Source: a bacterium
Lineage (GTDB): Bacteria > Patescibacteria > CPR2 > UBA1875 > JAJYID01
Length of the DNA: 64,000 nucleotides
NCBI GenBank assembly: GCA_030647205.1
Contig: JAUSJO010000003.1
Coordinates: 16,665 to 80,664 of the forward strand
Direction of reading: 5' to 3'
Shown: piece by piece, positions 30,571 through 38,726 of the stretch
Layout of the letters: each line of letters begins with the position of its first letter
Numbering within the stretch: position 1 is the first letter of the stretch
Notes under the pieces: model-generated
What the model was told of the DNA's origin: nothing
The model's database searches: none
The model's input: only the letters and a program-made list of their open reading frames with translations
Made by a program: the position numbers and the translations under genes

Positions 30571-31185
30571 ATGAAATCGAAAATATTATCAAAGAATATA
30601 GAGCTGCCAGTTTCCCTTCTGGTTTTAGCATTCTTTGCGGTACTTATTTTCTATTTTATTCCTGAAAGACCAGTTCAGAGTGACCCGGTAACAAACATTG
30701 AAAATGCCATTGTTACTCCAAAACAAGAACAAGCGAGTTCCGGGTTGCCAGTGCGTCTCAAGATTCCAAGTGTCAATGTTGATGCGACGATAGACCAGAT
30801 GGGCATTACACCAAGCGGAGCCATGGAAGTACCTAGTGGAGCTCGGAATGTAGGTTGGTTCAAGCTCGGACCACGCCCGGGTGATAAGGGCAGTGCGGTT
30901 ATTGATGGACACTATGGTCGCTGGGCAAATGGAGATGGATCTGTATTTGACGATTTAAATAAGTTGAAAAAGGGAGATAAAGTATATGTCGAAGATGAAA
31001 AAGGAATAACATATACTTTTCTGGTGCGAGAATTTCGGGATTACGATCCGAAAGCGGACGCTTCCAGTGTTTTTGTCTCAAATGACGGGAAGTCACACTT
31101 AAATATTATTACTTGCGAGGGAGTTTGGAATAAAGTTTCAAAAAGTTATTCTGAACGACTAGTAGTATTTACTGATAAAGAATAG
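30571..31185 (+). CDS. Sortase, class F-like
   Basis: 204 aa. An N-terminal membrane anchor (~residues 12-32) is followed by the sortase beta barrel: RLKIPSVNVDATIDQMG, the catalytic His in AVIDGHYGRW, the catalytic Cys in LNIITCEG and the Arg in YSERLVVF. It should cleave LPDTG of the preceding protein between Thr and Gly and transfer it to the cell-wall precursor. The pair forms a self-contained anchoring cassette 12 nt apart. No pilin or other sortase substrate is in the window. Class assignment is by pattern only. Confidence 0.88.
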   Translation: MKSKILSKNIELPVSLLVLAFFAVLIFYFIPERPVQSDPVTNIENAIVTPKQEQASSGLPVRLKIPSVNVDATIDQMGITPSGAMEVPSGARNVGWFKLGPRPGDKGSAVIDGHYGRWANGDGSVFDDLNKLKKGDKVYVEDEKGITYTFLVREFRDYDPKADASSVFVSNDGKSHLNIITCEGVWNKVSKSYSERLVVFTDKE

Positions 31186-31200
31186 CACCATACATAATAG

Positions 31201-31250
31201 TTTTTGTAACATAGCACAATGAAGAAGCTTGACCTTTATTATAAAGTGTA
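31201..31250 (+). promoter_or_regulatory. Shared 50-bp control sequence, copy 2 (before the YggT gene)
   Basis: Near-identical to 29472-29521; differences are confined to four bases in the middle and one just before GCTTGACC. It lies between the sortase stop and the yggT-like start. Confidence 0.6.
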
Positions 31251-31294
31251 GCTAGTTTTATTTAGGGTAAATATTTAAAAGCAAGGAGAGAATG

Positions 31295-31675
31295 ATGGAA
31301 AAAGATACAAGAGAAACGGTAACTACTCGAGAAAATAATGTTAACCCAGCAAAAAGAGACGCAACAGGTTCTCAGACGATTGCGTATTTGATATATTTCC
31401 TCTTTGGAGCGTTGGAAATACTTCTAGTTTTCAGGTTTGTTCTCAAGTTGTTAGGGGCGAGTCTTTCAAGCGGCTTTGTAAGTTCAATATACGATATATC
31501 CAGAATTTTCATCTTACCTTTTGAGGGGATATTTCGTACGGGGACTACACAGGGAGCAGAAACAACTGCGGTTTTTGAGCCAGCAACACTGGTTGCAATC
31601 ATAGTATACGCTGTTTTAGCGTGGGGGATCGTTAAGCTAATAAGTATATTCTCAGGCGAAAGGCAAGCTTCTTAG
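31295..31675 (+). CDS. YggT family membrane protein
   Basis: 126 aa from the second of two adjacent ATGs, which is better spaced from GGAG (six bases) than the ATG at 31292. A charged N-terminal ~30 residues precede two hydrophobic regions (~30-50, IAYLIYFLFGALEILLVFRF, and ~88-112), matching the YggT pattern with a short form. YggT proteins are linked to cell division or osmotic tolerance in some bacteria, but the mechanism is unsettled. It shares its upstream control region with the surface protein-sortase pair, so the three are probably co-regulated. Confidence 0.7.
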   Translation: MEKDTRETVTTRENNVNPAKRDATGSQTIAYLIYFLFGALEILLVFRFVLKLLGASLSSGFVSSIYDISRIFILPFEGIFRTGTTQGAETTAVFEPATLVAIIVYAVLAWGIVKLISIFSGERQAS

Positions 31676-31750
31676 CTTGTTTGATATGTTCGGCTTTGTC
31701 GACCAGATGGTTCTGTCTTATTAATGTATTAGACACGTCGAGCGCTACAT

Positions 31751-31765
31751 GCGCTCGTCTTGGTT
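31751..31765. repeat. 15-bp direct repeat, left copy
   Basis: GCGCTCGTCTTGGTT, identical to 32369-32383, which runs through the CCA end of tRNA-Gln. The two copies bracket the GNAT gene. A GAGCGC/GCGCTC hairpin (31740-31756) overlaps the left copy. Confidence 0.6.
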
Positions 31766-31775
31766 GCAGCACTCC

Positions 31776-31801
31776 GCCCTAGAATCCTAAGGGCAATTTT
31801 T
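31776..31801 (+). terminator. Terminator after the YggT gene
   Basis: GCCCTAG (31776-31782) with CTAAGGGC (31787-31794), followed by AATTTTT. Confidence 0.6.
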
Positions 31802-31807
31802 CGACTT

Positions 31808-32299
31808 CTAACTCAGATACTTTAGTAAAAAGACAGCAGAATTGTTGCTGCCATATTGGTAGTCTTTTACCCAGCCAGCATCAGAATACCCATTTTTCTG
31901 ATAAAAACTCACAACCTTGTCATCACCCTTATTAGTATATACAAACATCTTCAGTGCACCTTTATCAATTGCTTGTTTTTCAATTTCTTTTAACAGTAGC
32001 GTTCCGACGCCTTGTCCGGTCATGTTGGGGTCGACAGCCATTATTATAATAACCCACTTTTCTAAGCCTTCCTTACCGTTTATAGGGCTTTCCTGCTGGG
32101 AATAAACAAACCCAAGCAAATTTCCTTCGCCAGAAACTGCTTTAACACAAATACCCCGTTGGGTTTCAATAGCAGTTTTCATCTCTTTGAATGAAAACCA
32201 CTCAGTGACGTCAGAGTCGGCAGAGGATTGAAAAGCTTTGCCAGAAAGGATCTCGAGATCCTTGGTACCATCTTTATATTGAAATAGTTCAGTTCTCAT
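31808..32299 (-). CDS. GNAT-family N-acetyltransferase
   Basis: 163 aa from the ATG at 32299. The acetyl-CoA-binding motif A is clear (VDPNMTGQGVGTLLLKEIEK), as is motif B (VSFYQKNGYSDAG). It transfers an acetyl group to an unidentified amine; single-domain GNATs near surface or mobile genes act on small molecules, peptides or proteins. There is no ribosome site before either candidate start. It is bracketed by 15-bp direct repeats (31751-31765 and 32369-32383), so it may be a small inserted cassette next to tRNA-Gln. Confidence 0.8.
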   Translation of the reverse strand: MRTELFQYKDGTKDLEILSGKAFQSSADSDVTEWFSFKEMKTAIETQRGICVKAVSGEGNLLGFVYSQQESPINGKEGLEKWVIIIMAVDPNMTGQGVGTLLLKEIEKQAIDKGALKMFVYTNKGDDKVVSFYQKNGYSDAGWVKDYQYGSNNSAVFLLKYLS

Positions 32300-32368
32300 G
32301 TATAAATTCTGCCACACTAGCCAAATTAGTTCTTAATTATAAGGGTATAGGTATTACGCTCACCTATA

Positions 32369-32383
32369 GCGCTCGTCTTGGTT
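32369..32383. repeat. 15-bp direct repeat, right copy, covering the tRNA-Gln CCA end
   Basis: GCGCTCGTCTTGGTT; bases 32379-32383 are the complement of the tRNA 3' end (A, A, CCA). Confidence 0.6.
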
Positions 32384-32452
32384 CGGGAGGAGGGATTCGA
32401 ACCCCCGATCATGGGACCAGAACCCATTGCCTTACCGCTTGGCTACTCCCGA
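32379..32452 (-). tRNA. tRNA-Gln(CUG), CCA encoded
   Basis: 74 nt including an encoded CCA. Acceptor stem TCGGGAG/CTCCCGA pairs fully, the D arm reads GCCAAGCGGTAAGGC, and the anticodon stem ATGGG/CCCAT holds the loop TTCTGGT with anticodon CTG (reads CAG). The T loop is GTTCGAAT. The D-arm sequence is typical of tRNA-Gln. Its 3' end faces the accessory block 28753-32300, which carries partial copies of its T arm and of its 3' flank. Confidence 0.93.
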
Positions 32453-32496
32453 ACGACCGTATTATTTTATCATTTTTATGATCATTTCTCAACTCC

Positions 32497-32525
32497 TTGA
32501 CCATAAGGGCTAAGTGTAGTAATAT
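32497..32525 (+). promoter_or_regulatory. Promoter of the 85-aa basic protein gene
   Basis: -35 TTGACC (32497-32502), 17-bp spacer, -10 TAATAT (32520-32525). Confidence 0.6.
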
Positions 32526-32575
32526 ATTCCTTACCTAGACCTGTTATATCGACCTTTGGGGAAAGAGGTTGGCAC

Positions 32576-32833
32576 ATGGCAAAGCGTAAAACTGTTCTAT
32601 TATGGATAAGCAGAGATGCTTTCCAATCTGAACTCTCGCAAAACACTAGGAGGATCCTAAGAAAGCTGTGCGTAGTCTGCAAAAAAGACACGCACCCGGA
32701 TTCAGTAAAGCTGACCTTCAAAGGCGTAAGGGTCAGCAAAACCACAAATGATGATTTCCGTATCGAAACCGGCAGGAGAAGGCAAAGGCATATTATCATT
32801 CCGCGCCGTTTTGTTATGGAGTCATCGCTTTAG
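32576..32833 (+). CDS. Small basic protein with a Cys pair (85 aa)
   Basis: ATG with GAGG seven bases upstream, its own promoter (32497-32525) and a perfect terminator (32880-32911). It is very rich in Arg and Lys (NTRRILRKL, GRRRQRHIIIPRRF) with CVVC in the middle and a His/Asp nearby that could make a metal knuckle. The charge suggests nucleic-acid or ribosome binding. No family is recognised. An overlapping minus-strand frame of 105 aa (32482-32799) has no supporting signals and is taken as its shadow. Confidence 0.55.
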   Translation: MAKRKTVLLWISRDAFQSELSQNTRRILRKLCVVCKKDTHPDSVKLTFKGVRVSKTTNDDFRIETGRRRQRHIIIPRRFVMESSL

Positions 32834-32879
32834 CGAGAACATTACGTTACGTTTGTATGAAACCATTAGGTCTGGGTAA

Positions 32880-32911
32880 GGCCGTCCAAGCACTTGGACG
32901 GCCTATTTCTT
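32880..32911 (+). terminator. Terminator of the 85-aa gene, overlapping the dusB stop
   Basis: Perfect 11-bp stem GGCCGTCCAAG/CTTGGACGGCC (32880-32903), then TATTTCTTT on the plus strand. Confidence 0.8.
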
Positions 32912-33856
32912 TAATATATCTTGAACTTCTTTTATATTTTCTGCGACAACTAATTTTTTTCTTAGTTCTGAAGCCCCATCAAATCCTTTAAAATACCAGC
33001 CGTAATGTTTGCGCATATCAAATATGCCCTTTTTACCACCGAACTCTTCCACACTCATTTCTAAATGCCAGAGAGCTACCTCTACCGTTTCTTCCCAAGT
33101 CGGCTTGTAATCCTTCCCCTCTTTCATAGACTGAAATATCCAGGGATTTCCAAGTGCCCCACGGCCAACCATAACTCCATCACAGCCTGAAGTGTTTATT
33201 ATTTTTTTAGAATCCTCTGCATTTACTACATTCCCGTTACCAATGACGGGGATGCTAACCAGCTTTTTAATCTCTCCTATCGCTTTCCAGTCGGGTTCGC
33301 CTTTGAACCCTTGGCTTTTTGTCCTCCCATGGATAGTTATAGCATCAACTCCGATCTTTTCTAGTCTTTGCGCAAACTCATGAATATTAAACTCATCCCA
33401 GCCAAGACGCATTTTTATAGATAATGGCAGTTTCGTAGCATCTCTGACCGCCTTCGCTATCTTTAAGGCTAGATCAAAGTCTTGAAGTAGCGCCGAACCT
33501 CGTCCGCCGGATACAACTTTCTTTGCCGGACAGCCCATATTTATATCTATCCCGTCAGGTTTAATGTTTTCCTCAATCCATTTGGCGGAAACCGCCATTT
33601 TTTCGAGGTCTTTTCCAAAGATCTGGATAATATAAGGCCGTTCTTCTTCGTGAAAACTCATCATTTTTAATGTTTTTTCGCTTTTGTAAAAGACTGCGTC
33701 AGCGGCTATCATTTCAGAAAATACAACGTCTGCTCCAAGTTTTTTGCAAACACGCCTGAATGGAGATGAAGTGATGCCGTCTAGTGGCGCCAAAACAAAA
33801 AAGGGACTTTGTATACTTCCCCAAGAAAACGGTTCATTTTTAGTATTTTTAACCAA
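32903..33856 (-). CDS. dus: tRNA-dihydrouridine synthase (DusB type)
   Basis: 317 aa. FMN-binding TIM barrel: VLAPLDGITSSPFRRVC at the N-terminus, the active-site Cys in NMGCPAKKVVSGGRGSALL, IKMRLGW, ITIHGRTKSQGF and NGNV...DGVMVGRGALGNPW. The small helical C-terminal domain binds tRNA. It reduces uridines in tRNA D-loops with NADPH. It overlaps the nucleotidyltransferase gene by 8 nt, so the two are co-translated. Subfamily by overall pattern. Confidence 0.92.
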   Translation of the reverse strand: MVKNTKNEPFSWGSIQSPFFVLAPLDGITSSPFRRVCKKLGADVVFSEMIAADAVFYKSEKTLKMMSFHEEERPYIIQIFGKDLEKMAVSAKWIEENIKPDGIDINMGCPAKKVVSGGRGSALLQDFDLALKIAKAVRDATKLPLSIKMRLGWDEFNIHEFAQRLEKIGVDAITIHGRTKSQGFKGEPDWKAIGEIKKLVSIPVIGNGNVVNAEDSKKIINTSGCDGVMVGRGALGNPWIFQSMKEGKDYKPTWEETVEVALWHLEMSVEEFGGKKGIFDMRKHYGWYFKGFDGASELRKKLVVAENIKEVQDILKK

Positions 33857-34553
33857 TAGCGTTTTCCTTCAAAAACTCTGAAACTTTCGGAATATCCTCG
33901 ATACAGCCAAGGTCTAGCCAGAAATCCTGAAGCTTCAGAACTCTCATTTTACCTCTTTCAGCAAGAGTTGAAACTGCATCAGTAAGTTCATATTCACCCC
34001 TAGGGCTCTTTTTAAGACTATCAATTATTTCAAATACTTCAGGCGTAAACTTATAAAGACCGCTGTTTATAAGATTTCCTACAAATTCCTTTGGTTTTTC
34101 ATGTATTCTAGCTAATTTTCCGTTTTCTTCAACCAAAACACCATATTTTGAAGGGTTTTCTACTTCATATCCGGCAATGTAGTTAAAGTCATCATCTTTT
34201 TGCATCGCCATCAGATCATTAACACTCCAGAGATTGTCTCCTCCCAACACTATAAACTGATCGTTTCCCGCAAAATCCTTTGCTTTTTTGACTGCATAAG
34301 CCGTTCCTTCACTACCGCCTTGATCAATGATTTGAGCATCAAAGCCCGAACCATCGATATATTTCTCCATTTTTTCTATTTTATGGTTTGCAATGATGGC
34401 AAACTTTTTATAACCTGCTTTTTTTAGTGAATCCAAAAGGTAAAAAAGAAACGGCTTTCCGTTTATTTCTATTAGCTGTTTCGGGATTTTTTCTGTTAGC
34501 GGTAGCATCCTTGTTCCCTTGCCGGCTGCCATGATGACTGCTTTTTCTATCAT
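33849..34553 (-). CDS. Sugar-1-phosphate nucleotidyltransferase
   Basis: 234 aa, catalytic domain only. The nucleotide-binding signature AAGKGTRMLPLTEKIPKQ is complete, FIVLGGDNLW supplies the metal-binding Asp, and NPSKYGVLVEE plus EKPKEFVGN match the sugar-binding part of RmlA/GalU/GlmU-type enzymes. It makes a nucleotide sugar from NTP and a sugar phosphate; the sugar cannot be fixed from sequence. A C-terminal hexapeptide repeat domain is missing. It may feed the glycosylation cluster at 39798-46317. It starts 1 nt after cysS. Confidence 0.85.
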   Translation of the reverse strand: MIEKAVIMAAGKGTRMLPLTEKIPKQLIEINGKPFLFYLLDSLKKAGYKKFAIIANHKIEKMEKYIDGSGFDAQIIDQGGSEGTAYAVKKAKDFAGNDQFIVLGGDNLWSVNDLMAMQKDDDFNYIAGYEVENPSKYGVLVEENGKLARIHEKPKEFVGNLINSGLYKFTPEVFEIIDSLKKSPRGEYELTDAVSTLAERGKMRVLKLQDFWLDLGCIEDIPKVSEFLKENAIG

Positions 34554-34554
34554 A

Positions 34555-35916
34555 TTAGATTTTCTTTATAGTTGGTCCTGACTGTGTGTCTTCAACCGTG
34601 TAACCGAGCTTCTCGATTTCACTGCGAATTTTATCGGATTCTACCCAGTTTTTATCTTCTCTAGCATTTTCCCTATTTTCTACTAATTTCTTTACATTTT
34701 CGGGGATTATATCCTCTTTGTCGAGGTCTAGTCCGAGAACTGCCTTATCTACTTCTAGTATAAATTTGACGATCTCTCCAGTTTTCTTCTTTTTTGCATC
34801 CTTTATGAAGGAGTAAATGGATGCTAATGCCTGAGATGTATTTAGGTCATCATTCATCGCATCAATGAATGATTTGTTAGTGTTGTCTGAACCGGACTCA
34901 CTACTTAAAGACTTTAACTCTTTAATGTCATTACGTAGATTTTTCAGTGCTGTATCAGCAGCTTTTATTGATTCATCCGTGAAGTTTAGGGGGTCTCTAT
35001 AGTGTGCTTGCAAAACTAGCATTCTATACGCTAAGGGGTCTACTCCCAGGTCTGTAACTCTTACAAGATTTCCTTCAGACTTTCCCATTCTAGTATCTCC
35101 AACTAAAAGGAATTCGCTGTGCATCCATATTTTAGCTGGGATTTTACCTGTCAGTGCTTCCCCTTGTGCGATCTCATTAGTGTGGTGAACATTTACATGG
35201 TCAATTCCGCCCGTATGGATATCAAACTGTTCACCAAGATATTTAAGTCCGATTGCTGAACATTCTAGATGCCAACCGGGAAATCCTTTCCCCCAAGGTG
35301 ACTCCCACTCCATATCTCTTTTTTTATCCTTAGGTGACAATTTCCATAAAGCAAAGTCGGTTTTGTTCTTTTTCTCTTTTATATCGACTCTTTCGCCAGC
35401 CCGGAGTCCCTCAATATCAAGTCTTGCCAACTTTCCATAATCTTTTAGTTTTGACGTGTCAAAGTACACTCCATCTTCAAGGGCGTAAGTGAATCCTTTT
35501 TCCTCTAGTCCTTTTATGAAATCAATTTGATCTTTGATTAGATCTGTTGCCTTAACTACTACATCCGGTTTCTTAATGTTTAAGGCTTTTGAGTCCTCAA
35601 AAAAAGCATTTGTATATTTTTCTGCTATTTCCCAAGCGGTTTTTCTTTCCAACTTTGCTTCTTTCTCAACCTTATCTTCACCTGTGTCACTATCGGAGGT
35701 TAGGTGCCCAACATCGGTGATATTCATTACATGTTTAACACTATAACCAGAATATCTTAGGTAGCGTACCAAAATATCTGCGAAAATATAGGCGCGCATG
35801 TTTCCGATATGAGCATAATTATAGACTGTAGGACCGCAGGTATAAATACCGACTTCTCGATCTTTTGGTTGACTGAAGTCATCTTTTTTTCTGGTTAATG
35901 TGTTGTATAGTTTCAT
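34555..35916 (-). CDS. cysS: Cysteinyl-tRNA synthetase
   Basis: 453 aa, class I. The HIGH motif reads AHIGN in GPTVYNYAHIGNMRAY with the zinc-ligand Cys just before it; further zinc ligands are in CSAIGL and HHTNE; the KMSKS loop is a variant RMGKS. The C-terminal DALR-type helical and anticodon regions follow (KKLVENRENAREDKNW). It charges tRNA-Cys. Its start overlaps the ABC transporter stop by 4 nt. Confidence 0.96.
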   Translation of the reverse strand: MKLYNTLTRKKDDFSQPKDREVGIYTCGPTVYNYAHIGNMRAYIFADILVRYLRYSGYSVKHVMNITDVGHLTSDSDTGEDKVEKEAKLERKTAWEIAEKYTNAFFEDSKALNIKKPDVVVKATDLIKDQIDFIKGLEEKGFTYALEDGVYFDTSKLKDYGKLARLDIEGLRAGERVDIKEKKNKTDFALWKLSPKDKKRDMEWESPWGKGFPGWHLECSAIGLKYLGEQFDIHTGGIDHVNVHHTNEIAQGEALTGKIPAKIWMHSEFLLVGDTRMGKSEGNLVRVTDLGVDPLAYRMLVLQAHYRDPLNFTDESIKAADTALKNLRNDIKELKSLSSESGSDNTNKSFIDAMNDDLNTSQALASIYSFIKDAKKKKTGEIVKFILEVDKAVLGLDLDKEDIIPENVKKLVENRENAREDKNWVESDKIRSEIEKLGYTVEDTQSGPTIKKI

Positions 35917-37661
35917 TTTGTATAGCTTCCTGACTGGATCTTGAATAGTTTGTTGTAGATTCCCTCTTTTTTCACCAGTTCATCGTGGGTTCCCATCTCT
36001 GATATTTTACCCTTATCGAGCACAACTATCAAATCAGCCTTCATGACCGTAGAAAGTCTGTGAGCGATGATTATAGAAGTTCTGCCTTCAATTAACTTCC
36101 AAAGAGCGTCTTGGATGAGTTTTTCGCTCTCAGAATCTAGGTGAGATGTAGCTTCATCGAGAACTAAGATCGGCGGATTTTTAAGTACTGCACGGGCAAT
36201 ATTTATCCTTTGTTGCTCGCCGCCTGAAAGCTTCACCCCTCTTTCGCCGACGATTGTTTCATATCCTGATTCTAGTTTACTGACAAATTCATGAGCATGA
36301 GCGATTTTTGCTGCCTTTAACACCTCGCTCATTTTAGCTTTGTTTTTGGCATATGCAATGTTGTTGTAGGCGGTATCGTTGAAAATAGCCGTATCTTGTA
36401 AAACTACGCCAATGTTTTGTCTTAATGACTTTTGCGTGACTTTCTTGATATCTTTTCCGTCAATCAGTATTTGTCCTGCCTGGGGGTCATAAAACCTCAT
36501 TAGCAGCTTGACTAGCGTTGACTTTCCGACCCCGCTTTTGCCCACGATTGCCACTACGCTTCCCGCAGGGATTTTAAGACTTAAACCGTTTATAACATTG
36601 CGGTTGTTGTATTTGAATTTAACATTACGAAGCTCAACTCCACCTTTTACTTCTTTCAGCTGTGTAGCATTATCGAGATCTTTTATGTCTTCCTTTGCGT
36701 CAAGAGTATCAAAAAGTCTGCGTACACTTCTCATATCTCTTTGTATACTGTCATATACTCTGGTCAAATACCAAAGCGGTCCGTACGCTCTACCAACATA
36801 CGTCCATGCCATAACAAGAGTTCCCATTGTTATTTTACCGGTTGCGGCCCAGTAAGCGCCAAGCAATAAGATCAATATCTGAGAAGAATCAGAAACAGAG
36901 AACCTAAAGATATTCATTTTTATTCTCTTTTTATTTCTGTCCATATTTGCGTTCAAAAGATCGGCCAGGGTTTTGTTAAATTGCTTCGCATGCCTGTCTT
37001 CTGTTGCAAATGATTTAACGGTTTTTATATTACCAATTGTCTCGACATTTACGGTCATTGCTTTCTCTCTTGCGTCACGAACTCTGTCTTGGTAAAAGTT
37101 AAGGGTCTTTGTAAAAAGGAGGCTAAGAATAATAAAAGCAGGGATACCGACAAATATAATCAGCCCGAAAGCAGCGCTAATGTTGAACAAGAAGAACATT
37201 GCAACCAAAATGTAAATTATCTGAGGAAGAATATCGGTAAGTGAAGCATCTAAAATACTCTGTATATCGCTGCTACCCTGAGTAATTCTTTCAGTGACTT
37301 TACCGGTAGCTTCTTTTTCAAAAAAAGTAATCGAAAGACGTTCTAGATGGCCAAAAACCTTTGATGATATGTGGTTTCTCGTTTTTAACCACCACATTGA
37401 TGAGTAGAAATCGTTAATCAGGGTTATAGCATCTTTGGCAACAGTGATAAGTAAATAGAGCAAAAAGTATTTATAAAGATCATTTATGTTTGATAAGTCA
37501 AAACCATTTTTAAATTGTTTTTCTAGGAAATCAAATATTAGCTTCAATACTAATGGTACTGTTGCATCTAGCCCGGTCCCTAAAATTGCAAGAAAAAAAA
37601 CGACGACTGTTAGTCTTTTTTCCAATGCCCCCATTTTTAAAACACGTAAATAATCTCTCAT
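35913..37661 (-). CDS. ABC exporter half-transporter (permease-ATPase fusion)
   Basis: 582 aa from the ATG at 37661; a TTG nine codons upstream lacks a better signal. Residues ~1-320 hold six membrane helices of the type I exporter fold; the NBD (~340-582) has Walker A VGKSGVGKST, a Q-loop VVLQDTAIF, signature LSGGEQQR, Walker B ILVLDEATSHLD and the H-loop IIAHRLST. It should work as a dimer exporting lipids, drugs or glycan intermediates; the substrate is unknown. Operon with cysS, the nucleotidyltransferase and dus. Confidence 0.93.
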   Translation of the reverse strand: MRDYLRVLKMGALEKRLTVVVFFLAILGTGLDATVPLVLKLIFDFLEKQFKNGFDLSNINDLYKYFLLYLLITVAKDAITLINDFYSSMWWLKTRNHISSKVFGHLERLSITFFEKEATGKVTERITQGSSDIQSILDASLTDILPQIIYILVAMFFLFNISAAFGLIIFVGIPAFIILSLLFTKTLNFYQDRVRDAREKAMTVNVETIGNIKTVKSFATEDRHAKQFNKTLADLLNANMDRNKKRIKMNIFRFSVSDSSQILILLLGAYWAATGKITMGTLVMAWTYVGRAYGPLWYLTRVYDSIQRDMRSVRRLFDTLDAKEDIKDLDNATQLKEVKGGVELRNVKFKYNNRNVINGLSLKIPAGSVVAIVGKSGVGKSTLVKLLMRFYDPQAGQILIDGKDIKKVTQKSLRQNIGVVLQDTAIFNDTAYNNIAYAKNKAKMSEVLKAAKIAHAHEFVSKLESGYETIVGERGVKLSGGEQQRINIARAVLKNPPILVLDEATSHLDSESEKLIQDALWKLIEGRTSIIIAHRLSTVMKADLIVVLDKGKISEMGTHDELVKKEGIYNKLFKIQSGSYTK

Positions 37662-37723
37662 ATTTTCTCTAATTAAAATAAAGCACAACTATTTTACATT
37701 TTTTGGGACAAGAAAGAAAGTGT

Positions 37724-38647
37724 TTAGAGCCACCTTTTTTTATTAAAGAACAAAAGCATAAGTATTACGACGGATATCATGAGCCCGCCAACAAACATAA
37801 ACGAGAAATCTGTCTCTGCGAAAGGCAGTGTTCTAATATTCATCCCATAAATTCCGGAAAGTAGCGTGAGTGGAAGTATAATTACAGAAAAAATAGTTAG
37901 TAGCTTGATAATGTCGTTTGTCTGGTTTGATACTAATGATTCGTAAGTGCTGATTAGTGAATCAACTATTTCTTTCTGGTTTTCAAGCAAATCCCAAATC
38001 TTTTCTACCATGTCTCCTATATCGTCAAAATATACATCTACATCTTCTATTAAAAAAATTGCTTTTGTATGCTCAAGTGTATCCAACATCTCTTTTTGAG
38101 GTTTTATAATTCTTCTGAAATTTATTATTTCTTGACGTAGAGCGGAAAACTCTCGTATAAGATCTCTAGGCTTTTCACTTTTAGAGAATATCTTATCGTC
38201 TAGAACCTCTATTCTTTCGTAGATCTTATCAATCATTTTAAAACAGTTGCTATATAGCGTAGTCATAAGTTCATGTAGGAGTAAACCTGGGCTGCCGCTT
38301 GATATTTCTTTGAAGAATTCCTTATCATTACTGCACTTTTCGAAGAGCTGTACTAAAAGTTTTTGATTGCCATTATGCACTGTGATTAGGTAATTTTTTC
38401 CGATGAAAATATCTACTTCTGATATGACCAGACGTCTTGATCCCTTGAAGTATCGTGGAAAGTGCGTGACCATAAATAAGTAGTCTTCATATTGGTCAAT
38501 CTTAGGTCTTTGGATATTTGACATACAGTCTTCAAGATCAAGTTCGTGAAACCCAAACTTTTTAGATAGATAGCTTATGTCTTTTTCTTCCGCGTTTACA
38601 ACATCTATCCATGTAATGGAACCATTTTTTATTTCAGTTTTTGCCAT
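37724..38647 (-). CDS. corA: CorA-type magnesium/divalent cation channel
   Basis: 307 aa. A large cytoplasmic alpha/beta and coiled-coil N-terminal part is followed by two C-terminal membrane helices (~245-268 and ~278-300) with the family-defining YGMN motif at the end of the first helix (GIYGMNIRTLPFAE). The acidic periplasmic loop and basic C-terminal tail (FNKKRWL) fit. It is a pentameric Mg2+ (or Co2+, Ni2+) channel. Single gene between recR and the ABC exporter. Confidence 0.93.
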   Translation of the reverse strand: MAKTEIKNGSITWIDVVNAEEKDISYLSKKFGFHELDLEDCMSNIQRPKIDQYEDYLFMVTHFPRYFKGSRRLVISEVDIFIGKNYLITVHNGNQKLLVQLFEKCSNDKEFFKEISSGSPGLLLHELMTTLYSNCFKMIDKIYERIEVLDDKIFSKSEKPRDLIREFSALRQEIINFRRIIKPQKEMLDTLEHTKAIFLIEDVDVYFDDIGDMVEKIWDLLENQKEIVDSLISTYESLVSNQTNDIIKLLTIFSVIILPLTLLSGIYGMNIRTLPFAETDFSFMFVGGLMISVVILMLLFFNKKRWL

Positions 38648-38726
38648 AGTAAAAATATCTTTTTAACGTTTATTCATAATTATTTTATCTTTATTCAGGT
38701 GGGAATGAAAGTCTTGAGTTGAAGTC

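Noticed and set aside
32482..32799. 105-aa minus-strand frame opposite the 85-aa basic protein
   Set aside because: The plus-strand gene has promoter, ribosome site and terminator; the minus frame has none.
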